Positions 1 through 12,695 of a stretch of DNA of 64,000 nucleotides are shown piece after piece. The position numbers and the translations under genes were made by a program. This stretch comes from Cobetia marina (GTDB lineage Bacteria; Pseudomonadota; Gammaproteobacteria; Pseudomonadales; Halomonadaceae), in the NCBI RefSeq assembly GCF_001720485.1, contig NZ_CP017114.1, positions 3,100,001-3,164,000 on the forward strand, in the 5' to 3' direction. Each line of letters starts with the position of its first letter. Position 1 is the first letter of the stretch. The notes under the pieces are model-generated. The model worked only from the letters and a program-made list of their open reading frames with translations. It was not told the DNA's origin and did no database searches.

Positions 1-330
1 GGCGCCGGTATTGCCCGCACTGACGCAGGCATCGGCCTGCCCGCTCGCCACCAGGTCGAGCGCACGGGACATGCTGCTGGGCTCGCGACTGCGCACGACA
101 CGAGAGGGGCGAGCATCAGACGCGACAATGCCGTCGACAGCGAGTGTCTGAAGGCGATCACGAACACGGGAGAGTGAAACAGGGAGGGAATCAAGCTCGG
201 CATCCAGAAGATGCCCTGGACCCACCAGCGTGGCGCTGAGTCGTGGGTCACGCAACAGTGCACTGGCAGTGCCCCGTAACGTAGCGCGGGGACCGAAGTC
301 CCCGCCCATCGTATCGATGGCGATACGCAC
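1..330 (-). CDS. plsX: Phosphate acyltransferase PlsX (N-terminal part, cut by window edge)
   Basis: PlsX converts acyl-ACP and phosphate to acyl-phosphate, the acyl donor for PlsY in phospholipid synthesis; it is a cytosolic, membrane-associated enzyme. The 110 visible codons start with GTG and carry the family signature IAIDTMGGDFGP at residues 3-14 and the conserved SAGNTGA at the window edge. The C-terminal two thirds lie outside the window. The GTG is chosen because an in-frame stop lies ten codons upstream and the motif sits at the usual distance from the start. The order plsX-rpmF-yceD on the same strand is the common proteobacterial arrangement, so these genes are probably co-transcribed. 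Identification is firm from the two motifs and the neighbours. Confidence 0.93.
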   Translation of the reverse strand, partial: MRIAIDTMGGDFGPRATLRGTASALLRDPRLSATLVGPGHLLDAELDSLPVSLSRVRDRLQTLAVDGIVASDARPSRVVRSREPSSMSRALDLVASGQADACVSAGNTGA

Positions 331-359
331 GGCGTTACGCCGTGCGCTGCATCAATGCT

Positions 360-530
360 TTAGGCATCGACGACTTTACGGCCACGGTAGAAACCGTCGG
401 CAGACACGTGGTGACGCAGGTGAACTGTACCGGTTTCCTTGTCCTGGGACAGGGTCGGTGCAGTCAGGGCGTCGTGGCTGCGACGCATGCCACGCTTGGA
501 ACGGGTTTTGCGGTTCTGCTGAACTGCCAT
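360..530 (-). CDS. rpmF: 50S ribosomal protein L32
   Basis: A 56-residue basic protein of the large ribosomal subunit, beginning [20 protein letters not shown] and ending [11 protein letters not shown], which is diagnostic for L32. Length is normal for the family. The four-cysteine zinc-binding pattern of some L32 forms is absent, as in most gammaproteobacterial versions. It sits 33 bases downstream of yceD and 29 bases upstream of plsX on the same strand, the conserved yceD-rpmF-plsX order. That arrangement links ribosome production to phospholipid synthesis; the link is inferred from conserved order, not shown here. Confidence 0.96.
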   Translation of the reverse strand: MAVQQNRKTRSKRGMRRSHDALTAPTLSQDKETGTVHLRHHVSADGFYRGRKVVDA

Positions 531-563
531 GGGAATTACTCCAATCTTGTCGACAAATTGAGT

Positions 564-1094
564 TCAGTGCTTGTCCTTCAGGGTGCCAAGCACACTGAAT
601 GGATTCACAGCGGGTGCGTCCGAGGCCTCGGGTTCCACACCGCTGGCCAGCTGGTCGCGAGAGACGGCACAATCGGCCTCCTCGTGGTAGACCACCTGCG
701 GCAGGACAAGGAGCACTTCATCCTCGATCACTGACAGGAGATCCAGCTGTTCGTTTTCCACCACTACCGGCTCGTACTCACCGGGCAGCTGCGATGCCAG
801 TGCGTCATTGGTGACCAGTCCCAACAGGAATTCGCTGGAAAGCGGTTCCGGCTCGGTAGGTCCCAGGCAGCGCTGGCACAGCAGACTTGCCTCGAAGGCG
901 ATGCTGCCCTCGATGAAGCTGCGACGCTGAGTATCGATGTCAAAGGCCAACGTGATGCTCACGTCACCCTCCTGTGCACCGATCGCTTCAACTACACGGG
1001 GCATGTCCGCCAGAGGAATCACGCCTTCAAGGCGTTTTCCCGCTGACGCCAGCCGGTAGGGCTCGACCTTGGTCGGCAGTCTTGTGGTCAACAT
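564..1094 (-). CDS. yceD: YceD family protein (DUF177), 23S rRNA accumulation protein
   Basis: A 176-residue protein of the YceD/DUF177 family, linked in E. coli to 23S rRNA accumulation; its molecular role is not well defined. The CxxC pair in the segment LLCQRCLGP, the acidic stretch before the C-terminus and the ending NPFSVLGTLKDKH are typical. The reading frame continues upstream to 1328, but homologues begin at MLTTRLPTKVEPYRLA, so the ATG at 1092-1094 is used; its ribosome-binding site is weak. It lies directly upstream of rpmF on the same strand and is divergent from yceF. Confidence 0.9.
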   Translation of the reverse strand: MLTTRLPTKVEPYRLASAGKRLEGVIPLADMPRVVEAIGAQEGDVSITLAFDIDTQRRSFIEGSIAFEASLLCQRCLGPTEPEPLSSEFLLGLVTNDALASQLPGEYEPVVVENEQLDLLSVIEDEVLLVLPQVVYHEEADCAVSRDQLASGVEPEASDAPAVNPFSVLGTLKDKH

Positions 1095-1456
1095 AGGCGC
1101 GCCATAATAGGGATTCCCCCTCCCGGTGTCAAAATGCATGAGCAACTTGTTCATTCTGCCAGCCCACGGCATGGCGGCCTTTCCGCGCCACCCGACCCGA
1201 GCATGAGCACAGATGAGGTCAGGCGGATCCTTCAGCGCGCGATTGTACGCCTGTGTCGCTTCAATGCCGAGAGGATTTGCGGCATCCTCCAATCTCAAGC
1301 ATATCAACGAGTTGTCGTGAGAAAGCATGGCGGCGATGCATCACACGGAGAATCACGCGCGCGCCGGCCCCTCTCGACCTCCTGCCCTCTCATGCTCCGC
1401 CCCCTTCGCGCCCCGAACGCCTGCACGAATCGAGAGCCCAAAAAGAGAACAACGCC

Positions 1457-2044
1457 ATGACACGACTGGTACTGGCTTCCAGCTCCCGCTGGCGCCGAGC
1501 CTTGCTTGATCGACTCGGACTCCCCTACACATGGGGGGCGCCTGACATCGATGAAACCCCTCGTCCCACGGAATCTCCCGACGCACTGGTCCATCGCCTG
1601 TCCCTGGGCAAGGCCAACGCCCTGGCGGAGGCCTATTCACACCACTTGATCATCGGCAGCGACCAGGTGGCCGTCTTCGAGGGCGAGATCCTCGGCAAGC
1701 CACAGGACCTGGCCGCCGCCCGCGCTCAGCTGACACGCTTCTCGGGACGCCGAGTCCGCTTCGTCACCGGCCTGGCGCTGTTGGATACACACAGCGCGCG
1801 ACACTGGGTCTGCCATGAAAGCTACGACGTGGTGTTTCGCACGCTGAGCGAGCAGGAGATCACGCGTTACGTCGAGCGCGAATGCCCGCTGGACTCGGCC
1901 GGCAGCTTTCGCATGGAGGGGTTGGGCATCACGCTCTTCGAGCGTCTCGAGGGACGTGATCCCAACACCCTGATCGGCCTGCCGCTGATTCGCCTGTGCG
2001 AACTGTTGCGTGAGGCAGGCCTGGATCCACTGCTGGAGGACTAG
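1457..2044 (+). CDS. yceF: Maf/YceF family nucleoside triphosphate pyrophosphatase (likely 7-methyl-GTP)
   Basis: A 195-residue Maf-like house-cleaning pyrophosphatase. The N-terminus LVLASSSRWRRALLDRLGLP and PDIDETPRPTESP match the YceF branch, which in E. coli hydrolyses 7-methyl-GTP, rather than the dTTP/UTP branch. The motif GSDQVA supplies the conserved metal-site aspartate. The frame is open upstream, but similarity begins at MTRLVLASSS, preceded by an AAAGAG purine stretch. It is divergent from yceD and converges on sppA: the two stop codons share the palindrome CTAG, so the genes overlap by four bases. Confidence 0.9.
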   Translation: MTRLVLASSSRWRRALLDRLGLPYTWGAPDIDETPRPTESPDALVHRLSLGKANALAEAYSHHLIIGSDQVAVFEGEILGKPQDLAAARAQLTRFSGRRVRFVTGLALLDTHSARHWVCHESYDVVFRTLSEQEITRYVERECPLDSAGSFRMEGLGITLFERLEGRDPNTLIGLPLIRLCELLREAGLDPLLED

Positions 2045-3117
2045 GGCAGGCGATAGCTGACCGGCGAGACATTGGCGTCAAGCCCCAACGCGCTGGCCAT
2101 CACACCGGCAAAGCGCCGCGTGAAGCGCTCGAAGGGATCCTGACGCGGCGTGTAATCATGCACGCCACCCTGCGGTGCCAGCTCGGCGGCCAGCTCCTCA
2201 AGCGTTGCGGTGCGATCCACAAGCCCGAGCGCGCGAGCCTGCTCGCCGGTCCAGATCAGTCCGGAGAACAGCGCCGGATCGTCCTTGAGCCGCTCACCGC
2301 GCCCGGCCTTGACCGCCGCGATGAACTGCTGGTGAGTCGTGGCCAGCACGTTCTGCCAGAAGTCGCGCTGCTCAGGCGAGATCTCGGAGAAGGGATCGAG
2401 AAACGCCTTGTTGTCACCTGCCGTGAACACACGTCGCTCGATTCCCAGCTCTTCCATCGGCCCCTTCAGCCCGAAGCTCGAGGAGATCACCCCGATGGAC
2501 CCGACCAGACTCGACGGTGCCGCGAGAATCTCGCCGGCGCCAGCTGCCATGTAATAGGCGCCACTCGCCCCGAGATCCTCGATCACGGCGATCACCGGCT
2601 TGCCACCCTGCTCCCGCATGCGCATCAACTCGTCATAGACGCGCTGGGACTGCACGGGACTGCCGCCGGGGGAGTTGATATCCAGCACCACCGCCACGGA
2701 GGCCGGCGACTCATTGGCCGCTCGCAGACCCTTGATGATGCGCTCGGCATTGGCTTCGCCATCCGCCTCGATCACGCCCTTGACACGCACGACACCGAGG
2801 TGCCGTTCACCGGGCAAGGCTGCCGGCTGGCTGCCGAGCGTGAAGAGGGTCACGGATGTCGCGATCGAGGCAATGAACAACAACGCGAACAGGAAGCGAA
2901 AGAACAGCTTCCAGCGCCTGGAGCGCCGTTGCTCGGTGACCACGCCCTGCACCCAGCGGTCCATCATCTCGAGCTGCACGGTACGCTCACGCGCCTGCCA
3001 GTCCACCTCGCTGCTGGAGGTGGCAGCGCTGTCAGCGCCCTGTCCGCTCGCGCCCGCTCCCCCCTCGTCCTTGCCACCTGGCCCTTCACGCCAGGGATCC
3101 TGCGGCCTGTCACTCAT
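2041..3117 (-). CDS. sppA: S49 family signal peptide peptidase (SppA/SohB-like)
   Basis: A 358-residue inner-membrane serine protease of family S49 that degrades signal peptides and other membrane peptides. A charged, low-complexity N-terminus (1-60) precedes one transmembrane helix (about 71-95), then a single protease domain. Ser185 in GASGAYYMA and Lys237 in GDNKAFLDPF form the expected Ser-Lys dyad. The length fits the short one-domain form, not the 600-residue two-domain E. coli SppA. An AGGAG site lies 9 bases before the ATG. It is downstream of the HAD phosphatase on the same strand, matching the order around rluC in Pseudomonas. Confidence 0.9.
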   Translation of the reverse strand: MSDRPQDPWREGPGGKDEGGAGASGQGADSAATSSSEVDWQARERTVQLEMMDRWVQGVVTEQRRSRRWKLFFRFLFALLFIASIATSVTLFTLGSQPAALPGERHLGVVRVKGVIEADGEANAERIIKGLRAANESPASVAVVLDINSPGGSPVQSQRVYDELMRMREQGGKPVIAVIEDLGASGAYYMAAGAGEILAAPSSLVGSIGVISSSFGLKGPMEELGIERRVFTAGDNKAFLDPFSEISPEQRDFWQNVLATTHQQFIAAVKAGRGERLKDDPALFSGLIWTGEQARALGLVDRTATLEELAAELAPQGGVHDYTPRQDPFERFTRRFAGVMASALGLDANVSPVSYRLP

Positions 3118-3152
3118 CGCTTGCTGCTCCTGTCATGGGCAGGACACCGTCA

Positions 3153-3839
3153 TCATCTGACCGCGCCAAGCCACTCCATCAATTCATCGAAGTGCGAGAC
3201 GATGCGCTGTGGGGCACAGGCCTCGAGTCGCGGCACGCTGTGCACACCATAGGTGACACCGACACTGTGCATGCCCAGCGCACGCGCCATCTCGAGATCA
3301 TATTCGGTATCGCCGACCATCAGCGCCTCATGCGCCTCAACGTTCAACTCGGCCAGCAGCTCTTCGAGCATCAGTGGATGCGGCTTGGACAGCGTCATGT
3401 CCGCGGTACGCGAGGCGTGGAACCAGTCACCGCAGTCATGGGCGTGGAACATCCGATCAAGCCCGCGACGACTCTTGCCCGTCGCGACGGCCAGCAGCTG
3501 CTCCGGGTGAGCTCGCAGACGCTCGATGCCATTTTCCACGCCCGGAAAGAAATCCAGCGGCGTGGTATCGACTGCCACGAAATGCTGCTTGTAGGCCTCG
3601 ACCAGTGCCTCGCACTGGGCAGCCGAAGCTCCGGGGAACAGCCGCGCCATGGCCTCCGGCAATCCGAGACCGATGATGTCGCGCGCGGCATGCGCCGGAA
3701 GCTCTCCCATGCCGACCGCCAGCGAGGCCGCCTGCAGGCAATCGACGATGCGTGCCTCGGAGTCCATCAAGGTACCGTCCCAATCGAAGATGACCAGACG
3801 ATAGCGAGGTAAAGGCAGTACCGCAGAGGCGTCAGTCAT
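3153..3839 (-). CDS. HAD-superfamily hydrolase, phosphoglycolate-phosphatase-like
   Basis: A 228-residue haloacid-dehalogenase-fold phosphatase. Motif I is FDWDGTLMDSE with two aspartates, motif II is the serine/threonine region around VATGKSRRG, motif III includes the lysine in SKPHP, and motif IV is MVGDTEYDLEMA. A helical cap lies between motifs I and II, as in the Gph/Cbby group. The substrate cannot be read from sequence. The ATG at 3839 has a GGGAG site six bases upstream and overlaps the end of rluC by eight bases, suggesting translational coupling; an ATG ten codons earlier is possible but has no such site. Confidence 0.85.
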   Translation of the reverse strand: MTDASAVLPLPRYRLVIFDWDGTLMDSEARIVDCLQAASLAVGMGELPAHAARDIIGLGLPEAMARLFPGASAAQCEALVEAYKQHFVAVDTTPLDFFPGVENGIERLRAHPEQLLAVATGKSRRGLDRMFHAHDCGDWFHASRTADMTLSKPHPLMLEELLAELNVEAHEALMVGDTEYDLEMARALGMHSVGVTYGVHSVPRLEACAPQRIVSHFDELMEWLGAVR

Positions 3840-4791
3840 GACGGGCTCCCAATTCTCGGGCATTGGCAAGGACGCGCTTCATGCGCTTGTCCAGCGGCGC
3901 ACGGACCGTCACGGTCCGCCCGTCGGTGGGGTCCGGGAAGCTGAGCTGAGCGGCATGCAGGAACAGGCGCTCCAGCCCGACCTTCTTCGCCAGCGCATTG
4001 CCGCGCTCGGTCCCGTACTTGGTATCGCCGAGCAGCGGGTGACCGGCATGCACGGAGTGCACACGAATCTGGTGGGTACGCCCGGTGATCGGCTCGGCCT
4101 CGACCAGCGTCATGCTGGGATAGGCTTCGCGCACCGCATAACGGGTACTGGCCGTCTTGCCGGCCTCGTCGACGCGCACGCGACGCTCCCCGTTGCCGCC
4201 GTCGTAACGCTCAAGCGGTGCATTGACGTAATCACGCCGCGAGTCCCAGCGCCCTTCCACCAGCGCCAGATACAGCTTGGTCATCTTGTGGGCCTTGAGG
4301 TCCGCATTGAGCTGCAGCAACGCCGCACGCGTCTTGGCCAGCAGGATGCAGCCGGAGGTATCACGATCCAGACGATGGACCAGCTCCAGAAACGGCAGTT
4401 CATCACGAATCTGACGCATGGCCTCGATCAGCCCGATCTTGACGCCGCTCCCGCCGTGCACGGCGAGACCGGACGGCTTGTTGATGACCATGAAATCATC
4501 GGTCTCGCGCACGATGCAGCCCGCCAGCACCTCACGCAGATTGCCACTGACTTCCTGCACCGCAGCTTCCGGCGACAGGCGCAGTGGCGGTACACGCACC
4601 AGGTCTCCCGCCTGCAGGCGATAGTCGACCTTGATGCGCTTCTTGTTCACCCGAACCTCACCCTTGCGCACGATGCGATAGATCAAGGCCTTGGGTGCCC
4701 CCTTGAGACGTGTACGCAGGAAATTGTCGATGCGCTGCCCGGCCAGTTCCGGGGCAACCTCGATCCACTGGACTGATTGGCCCTCGGCCAT
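3832..4791 (-). CDS. rluC: 23S rRNA pseudouridine synthase RluC
   Basis: A 319-residue RluA-family pseudouridine synthase that in E. coli modifies 23S rRNA at positions 955, 2504 and 2580. An N-terminal S4 RNA-binding domain (RIDNFLRTRLKGAPKALIYR) is followed by the catalytic domain with the signature HRLDRDTSG, whose aspartate is the catalytic residue, and later GRTHQIRVH. The ATG at 4791 follows a clear AAAGGAG site; an upstream ATG at 4836 lacks one. It is divergent from rne with about 1 kb between them, a gene pair also seen in E. coli. Confidence 0.93.
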   Translation of the reverse strand: MAEGQSVQWIEVAPELAGQRIDNFLRTRLKGAPKALIYRIVRKGEVRVNKKRIKVDYRLQAGDLVRVPPLRLSPEAAVQEVSGNLREVLAGCIVRETDDFMVINKPSGLAVHGGSGVKIGLIEAMRQIRDELPFLELVHRLDRDTSGCILLAKTRAALLQLNADLKAHKMTKLYLALVEGRWDSRRDYVNAPLERYDGGNGERRVRVDEAGKTASTRYAVREAYPSMTLVEAEPITGRTHQIRVHSVHAGHPLLGDTKYGTERGNALAKKVGLERLFLHAAQLSFPDPTDGRTVTVRAPLDKRMKRVLANARELGARHD

Positions 4792-4998
4792 GTCTCGCTC
4801 CTTTCCGGCCTCGCCTTCGCGCGGCCTGTTCATCATGTTGCCGTACGCCGGGGCGCACTCAGACTGGCCATTCTACGGTGTCATGCGACCAATGGGGAAT
4901 CATCCCGCCATCGGAGGGCTCTGGCTGCGCCGCTCAAGGCCGCGAAACCCGGGACGAATGGCGGGCATTCGGGCGAAGCATTTGATATGCCTGCCGAA

Positions 4999-5027
4999 TT
5001 GCTGGCCCATACCTTTACTGGTATATT
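4999..5027 (+). promoter_or_regulatory. Candidate sigma-70 promoter for rne
   Basis: TTGCTG at 4999-5004 and TATATT at 5022-5027 are separated by 17 bases, a good match to the sigma-70 consensus. It points toward rne and would give a leader of roughly 790 bases. It is the best such match I found by eye in the rluC-rne gap; no start-site data are available. Confidence 0.5.
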
Positions 5028-5033
5028 CGGGCC

Positions 5034-5821
5034 CAGTGAGATGGGCCTTCTCTATATGCCCGATCACCCGCGTCACGACCCCGCCGAGACGGCGAGGTAG
5101 ACGGTTCTGCATGCGGCGTGAAACCCCATGCAGACCACGTGAACAGGGCCAGCCGGCCCACGACGAAACAATGCGCACCGACGTCAGCACCGTGCAGAGT
5201 CTTCACGCACCCTGTTGTCACCTGGACTGTCGGCCGCGTGCTGTCCTGCGCAACGGGTCTGCCGATTGCAGATCACGAATGCCGCCTCACGGACAGTCGT
5301 CCAATGCCGCTGGCTGGCCAGCATCATGACGAAAGACATCGATAACGTCCGCGCCAGAGATGGCGAGGTAACGCTATCAGCGGGCGCGGGACGTGTTACC
5401 CCGCGCGCCGCAGCGCGACCGGCCGTGACGCCACCTCCTCGCGAGACACGTCACTGCCCTCGAGCGCAGCAACACGATGCAATGCCCAGCCTTCTGGTGG
5501 GCCAATGACACACTACCGCCCGGGCATGATGCCCGGGCAATCATTCGATATCCGTGCCGAAGGCCGGCGTCGATGAATCGGCGAATGCCAGGTGTTAGGG
5601 AAGAGACCGCAGGGCCGGAGGAGTCAACGTTCCCCGCAACACGTCCTGCCTCTTTCCAGTACTCAACATGATCATGCCGCATGTGGCACGTCACGAGACG
5701 TGCCTGCATGCGAAAGACGCATCCCACGACATGCGCTGAGCACAACACGAAGCTGAAAACGGTTCCTCGTCGCCGACGCAAATGCGGCTGCCCTTCGGCA
5801 CGCCCAGTCTAGCGAGACGAC
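5034..5821 (+). other. Long rne leader / intergenic region
   Basis: About 790 bases lie between the candidate promoter and the rne start codon, with no convincing gene: short open frames are present but have no family features and poor ribosome-binding sites. E. coli rne has a structured leader of about 360 bases through which RNase E limits its own mRNA. By analogy this region may serve the same role; the sequence alone shows only its length, a strong hairpin at 5518-5538 and GC-rich repeats. Confidence 0.4.
5518..5538 (+). repeat. Perfect inverted repeat in the rne leader
   Basis: GCCCGGGCA and TGCCCGGGC flank the three bases TGA, giving a 9-bp GC-rich hairpin. It has no following T-run, so it is not a typical terminator. 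It may be part of leader structure seen by RNase E. Confidence 0.55.
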
Positions 5822-9466
<3,645 letters not shown>

Positions 9467-9973
9467 AAGCGACTCCGGAGACTGCACCTGCCGAGCAAGA
9501 TGCAGGACAGTCTGAAGCCGCCAAGCCGGAAGTGCAGCAGCCACAGACGGAATCTGCCGCGACCCCGCTGGCGTCGACTCAGGCCGATGCACAGCCTGAT
9601 GCGTCTCAGGCAGAGGCTGCGCCAGCAGAGCCCGCTCTGGAAGATGTCGAGGCGACCGCCTCCGTGCAGACGGAAACGCCAGCACAGGATGACGACATCG
9701 CCGCGGCAGACGCTCAGGCACCTGCAAGCGATGACAAGCAAGATGAGGCAGCCGGGACCGCCAACGCTTCACGTCGCCGCCGTGGTGCTCGCGCCTACAA
9801 TGACCCGCGCGAAGTTCGTCGTCGTGAGCGTGAGGCCGCCGAGAAAGCGGCCGCCGATGCTCAGGCGACAGAGGGTCAGGCAGAAGTCAGCTCGCAGGAC
9901 AACGACGACAGCACGTCACGTTGAGCCCTGCCCCCTGCCTCACCAGCTTCATCGGTGCAGGCAGGGGATTGAC

Positions 9974-10023
9974 CCGCCACGAAAAAGCCCCGCAGATCAC
10001 TCTGCGGGGCTTTTTCGTGGCGG
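9974..10023. terminator. Bidirectional intrinsic terminator between rne and murB
   Basis: A perfect 23-bp inverted repeat (9974-9996 and 10001-10023) with a TCAC loop contains a GC-rich core CCCCGCAGA flanked by A5 and T5 tracts. It works in both directions and serves the convergent rne and murB genes. Confidence 0.93.
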
Positions 10024-10049
10024 AATACCTTCGACAAACCGACCAACCG

Positions 10050-11111
10050 TCAGGAAGGCGTCGCGGCCATCTCTCCCAGTACGCGCGGTTCCTGCTCCAG
10101 CCAGACCCCGAAGCGCGCATGAACGCTCTCACGCACCTCCTGTGCCAGCGCCAGCAGCTCCGAGACCTGCCCGCCCCCAAAGTGAACCAGCACCAGCGCC
10201 TGGCGATCATGCACGCCGACATGACCCCGACGTGCCCCCTTGAGGCCACATTGGTCGATCAGCCAGCCGGCCGCCAGTTTCACGCTGCCATCGGCCTGCG
10301 GGTAGTGCGGCAAGGTCGGATGATGCGCCAACAGCTCGCGAGCCTCGTCGGCGGCAAGCTGAGGGTTCTTGAAGAAGCTTCCCGCATTGCCGAGCACCGC
10401 AGGGTCCGGCAGCTTTTCACTGCGCGTGGCAATCACGGCATTCGCCACGCTCAATGGCGTGATGGCCACCCCTTGCGGTGTGGCGGCATTGACGCGCTGA
10501 GCGAGGTCCCCATAGGCGAGTTGCGGTGTCGCTTCACGCGTCACCACGAACTCCAGGCGAGTGATCAGGACGCGATGCTCAAGCGACCCCTTGAAGAGAC
10601 TGTCACGGTAGCCGAAGGCGCACTCCTCGCGACTCAGCCAGCGCGTGCTGCCATCCTCCAGCGACATGACTTCCAGTCGCAGCAGATGGTCGGCCAGCTC
10701 GACACCATAGGCACCGATGTTCTGGATCGGGGCTGCGCCACAGCAGCCGGGAATCAAGGCCAGATTCTCATAGCCCCACCAGCCAGCTGTCGCCAGCTCC
10801 ATCACCAGGGCGTGCCAGCGCTTGCCCGCCTCGACACTCACGGTGGCGGTTCTGCCATCCGCTGCCGGCGTGATCGTCATGGCCTCGAAGGCCGGGCGCA
10901 TCACATGGGCATCCAGCCAGGGCAGCAACACCAGATTGCTGCCCCCACCGATCACCACCAGACGCTCATCGGCCGCACGCGAGTCCAGAATCTGGCGACG
11001 CGCCTCGGCCACGCTGCGTGGCTCACTGAAGGTACGTGCGGTGGCGGCAAAGCCCAGGGTATTGCAGGCCGTCAGTGATGCTCTCGTCGATGTCTTGTCG
11101 GACGCCTTCAT
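10050..11111 (-). CDS. murB: UDP-N-acetylmuramate dehydrogenase
   Basis: Cytosolic FAD enzyme that reduces UDP-GlcNAc-enolpyruvate to UDP-MurNAc in peptidoglycan synthesis. The 353-residue length fits type I MurB. The FAD-binding motif VIGGGSNLVLLP, the segment GAAPIQNIGAYG, the catalytic serine in GNAGSFFKNP and the glutamate in LEQEPRVLG are all present. The usual IPGTVGAAP reads IPGCCGAAP here, a local oddity with two cysteines near the cofactor site. The start overlaps the upstream phosphatase stop by four bases (ATGA), so the two are translationally linked. Confidence 0.95.
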   Translation of the reverse strand: MKASDKTSTRASLTACNTLGFAATARTFSEPRSVAEARRQILDSRAADERLVVIGGGSNLVLLPWLDAHVMRPAFEAMTITPAADGRTATVSVEAGKRWHALVMELATAGWWGYENLALIPGCCGAAPIQNIGAYGVELADHLLRLEVMSLEDGSTRWLSREECAFGYRDSLFKGSLEHRVLITRLEFVVTREATPQLAYGDLAQRVNAATPQGVAITPLSVANAVIATRSEKLPDPAVLGNAGSFFKNPQLAADEARELLAHHPTLPHYPQADGSVKLAAGWLIDQCGLKGARRGHVGVHDRQALVLVHFGGGQVSELLALAQEVRESVHARFGVWLEQEPRVLGEMAATPS

Positions 11112-11650
11112 GAAGGGGCCCGCGTGACAGGTGGCAGGGCATCGATCAATGCCTCACAGGCGATGTCGATCAGGTCCAGCACCTGCTCGAAGGCCTCAGG
11201 CCCCCCGGTATAGGGGTCCGGCACTTCGCGACTGCCTCGCGCCAGAGTCGGCAGCGGCGTCGGCAGCAGGTCCAGCAGACGGCCAAGCAGTGCCGGACTG
11301 TCCTGGGGTGCCAGACGCCGCGCGTCACTCAGGTTGGCATCATCCATCACCAGGATCAGATCGACGTCATAAAAGTCCTGCACGCACAGCTGGCGGGCGC
11401 GCAGGCCACTGATGTCGTACCCACGCTCAGCCGCATGCGCGATGGCACGTGAATCCGGCGGAGCGCCCACATGCCAGTCACTGGTACCACAGCTGTCGAC
11501 CTCGATGAGCTCATCCAGCCCATGGCGTGCCAGCGCGGCACGCAGTACGCCTTCCGCGCTGGGGGAGCGACAGATATTGCCCAGACAGACCATCAGAATT
11601 CGTCTGACCGGCGGTCTGCGCGCCGCTATCCGCTCAAGCAACTCACTCAT
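11108..11650 (-). CDS. Low-molecular-weight protein tyrosine phosphatase
   Basis: A 180-residue cytosolic phosphatase. The P-loop CLGNICRS (CX5R) near residue 23 supplies the nucleophilic cysteine and binding arginine, and VPDPYTGG near the C-terminus gives the general-acid aspartate of the DPY loop. Members are often tied to exopolysaccharide kinases, but no tyrosine kinase or capsule gene lies nearby. Its place between kdsB and murB is conserved with Pseudomonas. The ATG at 11650 follows an AGG site and overlaps the kdsB end by eight bases. Confidence 0.88.
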   Translation of the reverse strand: MSELLERIAARRPPVRRILMVCLGNICRSPSAEGVLRAALARHGLDELIEVDSCGTSDWHVGAPPDSRAIAHAAERGYDISGLRARQLCVQDFYDVDLILVMDDANLSDARRLAPQDSPALLGRLLDLLPTPLPTLARGSREVPDPYTGGPEAFEQVLDLIDIACEALIDALPPVTRAPS

Positions 11651-12449
11651 CACCGGCCTCTTGCGTCAGCCAGTCACGCACGCGCTCGAGATCTTCCTGG
11701 GTATCCACACCGGCAGGATGGGAGGTGCAGGCGATGGCGACCTGAATCGCATGACCATGATGCAGTGCGCGCAATTGCTCGAGCTGCTCGAGCTGCTCCA
11801 GCGGCGCCGGCAGCCAATCGACATAATCGCTCAGAAAGCTGGCGCGATAGGCGTAGAGACCGATATGGCGCAACCAGGAGTCGGTGGCCAGCACGGTCGG
11901 CGGCGTGGTGAAGTGCTCCCGATCCCACGGCAGCGGTGCGCGCGAGAAGTACAGCGCGCGACCACGCAGATCACGCACCACCTTGACCACATTGGGATTG
12001 AACAGGCTATCGACACTGGTGATGGGCTCGGCCAGGGTCGCGATGGAAGCCCCCTCGTCTTCCTCGAGACGCAAGGTGACCTGATCGATCAGCGCGGCAG
12101 GCAACAGCGGCTCATCTCCCTGCACGTTGACGACCAGCGTCTCGGGAGCCAGTGCCAGCCGCTCGACCACTTCCGCGAGACGATCGGTGCCACTGGGGTG
12201 ATCGGCACGAGTCATCACGACCTCGGCACCGAAGCCCTCACAGACGGTGCGGATACGCTCATCGTCCGTGGCGATTACCACACGGCTTGCCTGACTGGCA
12301 CATGCATTGCGCCAGACATGCTCGATCATCGGCCGACCATGGATGTCCGCCAACGGCTTGCCGGGCAGGCGCGAGGAGTTGAAGCGCGCCGGAATCACCA
12401 CCACGGCGCCACGACCTGTCACATCACTGCTGTGCGCCACATCGCTCAT
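11643..12449 (-). CDS. kdsB: 3-deoxy-manno-octulosonate cytidylyltransferase
   Basis: Activates Kdo to CMP-Kdo for the inner core of LPS. The 268-residue protein has the nucleotidyltransferase start [17 protein letters not shown], the metal-binding [11 protein letters not shown] and the sugar-binding region [11 protein letters not shown] run of LEQ repeats ([10 protein letters not shown]) near the C-terminus comes from a short DNA repeat and is probably harmless. The start codon shares one base with the stop of the upstream Trm112-like gene (TGATG). With lpxK and msbA it forms an LPS assembly group. Confidence 0.95.
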   Translation of the reverse strand: MSDVAHSSDVTGRGAVVVIPARFNSSRLPGKPLADIHGRPMIEHVWRNACASQASRVVIATDDERIRTVCEGFGAEVVMTRADHPSGTDRLAEVVERLALAPETLVVNVQGDEPLLPAALIDQVTLRLEEDEGASIATLAEPITSVDSLFNPNVVKVVRDLRGRALYFSRAPLPWDREHFTTPPTVLATDSWLRHIGLYAYRASFLSDYVDWLPAPLEQLEQLEQLRALHHGHAIQVAIACTSHPAGVDTQEDLERVRDWLTQEAGDE

Positions 12450-12643
12450 CAGCCGCGACTCCCCTTGAGCTTCTCGTCGGCATCCATCACGCGCGCTTCT
12501 TCTTCCAGCATGACGGGGATGCCGTCACGCACGGGATAGGCCAGCCCATCATAGAAGCACTTGAGCTCGGCATTCGCCGCATCATAGGTCAGCTTGGCCT
12601 GACAAAGCGGGCAGACCAGCAGCGCGAGCAATTCCTTGTCCAT
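12449..12643 (-). CDS. ycaR: Trm112 family protein (YcaR-like)
   Basis: A 64-residue zinc-ribbon-like protein, [20 protein letters not shown], with a CPLC pair and a later single Cys in the segment [19 protein letters not shown]. It belongs to the Trm112/YcaR family found between lpxK and kdsB in most gammaproteobacteria; the bacterial function is not settled. The start at 12643 follows a GGAG site eight bases upstream; the longer open frame is excluded because its extra residues match nothing in the family. Confidence 0.9.
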   Translation of the reverse strand: MDKELLALLVCPLCQAKLTYDAANAELKCFYDGLAYPVRDGIPVMLEEEARVMDADEKLKGSRG

Positions 12644-12695
12644 CGAGACATCTCCGGGATAACAGCTAATAAGAAAGAAACAATCGGTCAGTCGC

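Noticed and set aside
2158..3252. 364-residue open frame opposite sppA
   Set aside because: Antisense to a clear S49 protease; His/Arg-rich without motifs.
5118..5345. Small genes in the rluC-rne gap
   Set aside because: Several short frames overlap each other with no good ribosome-binding site and no family pattern.
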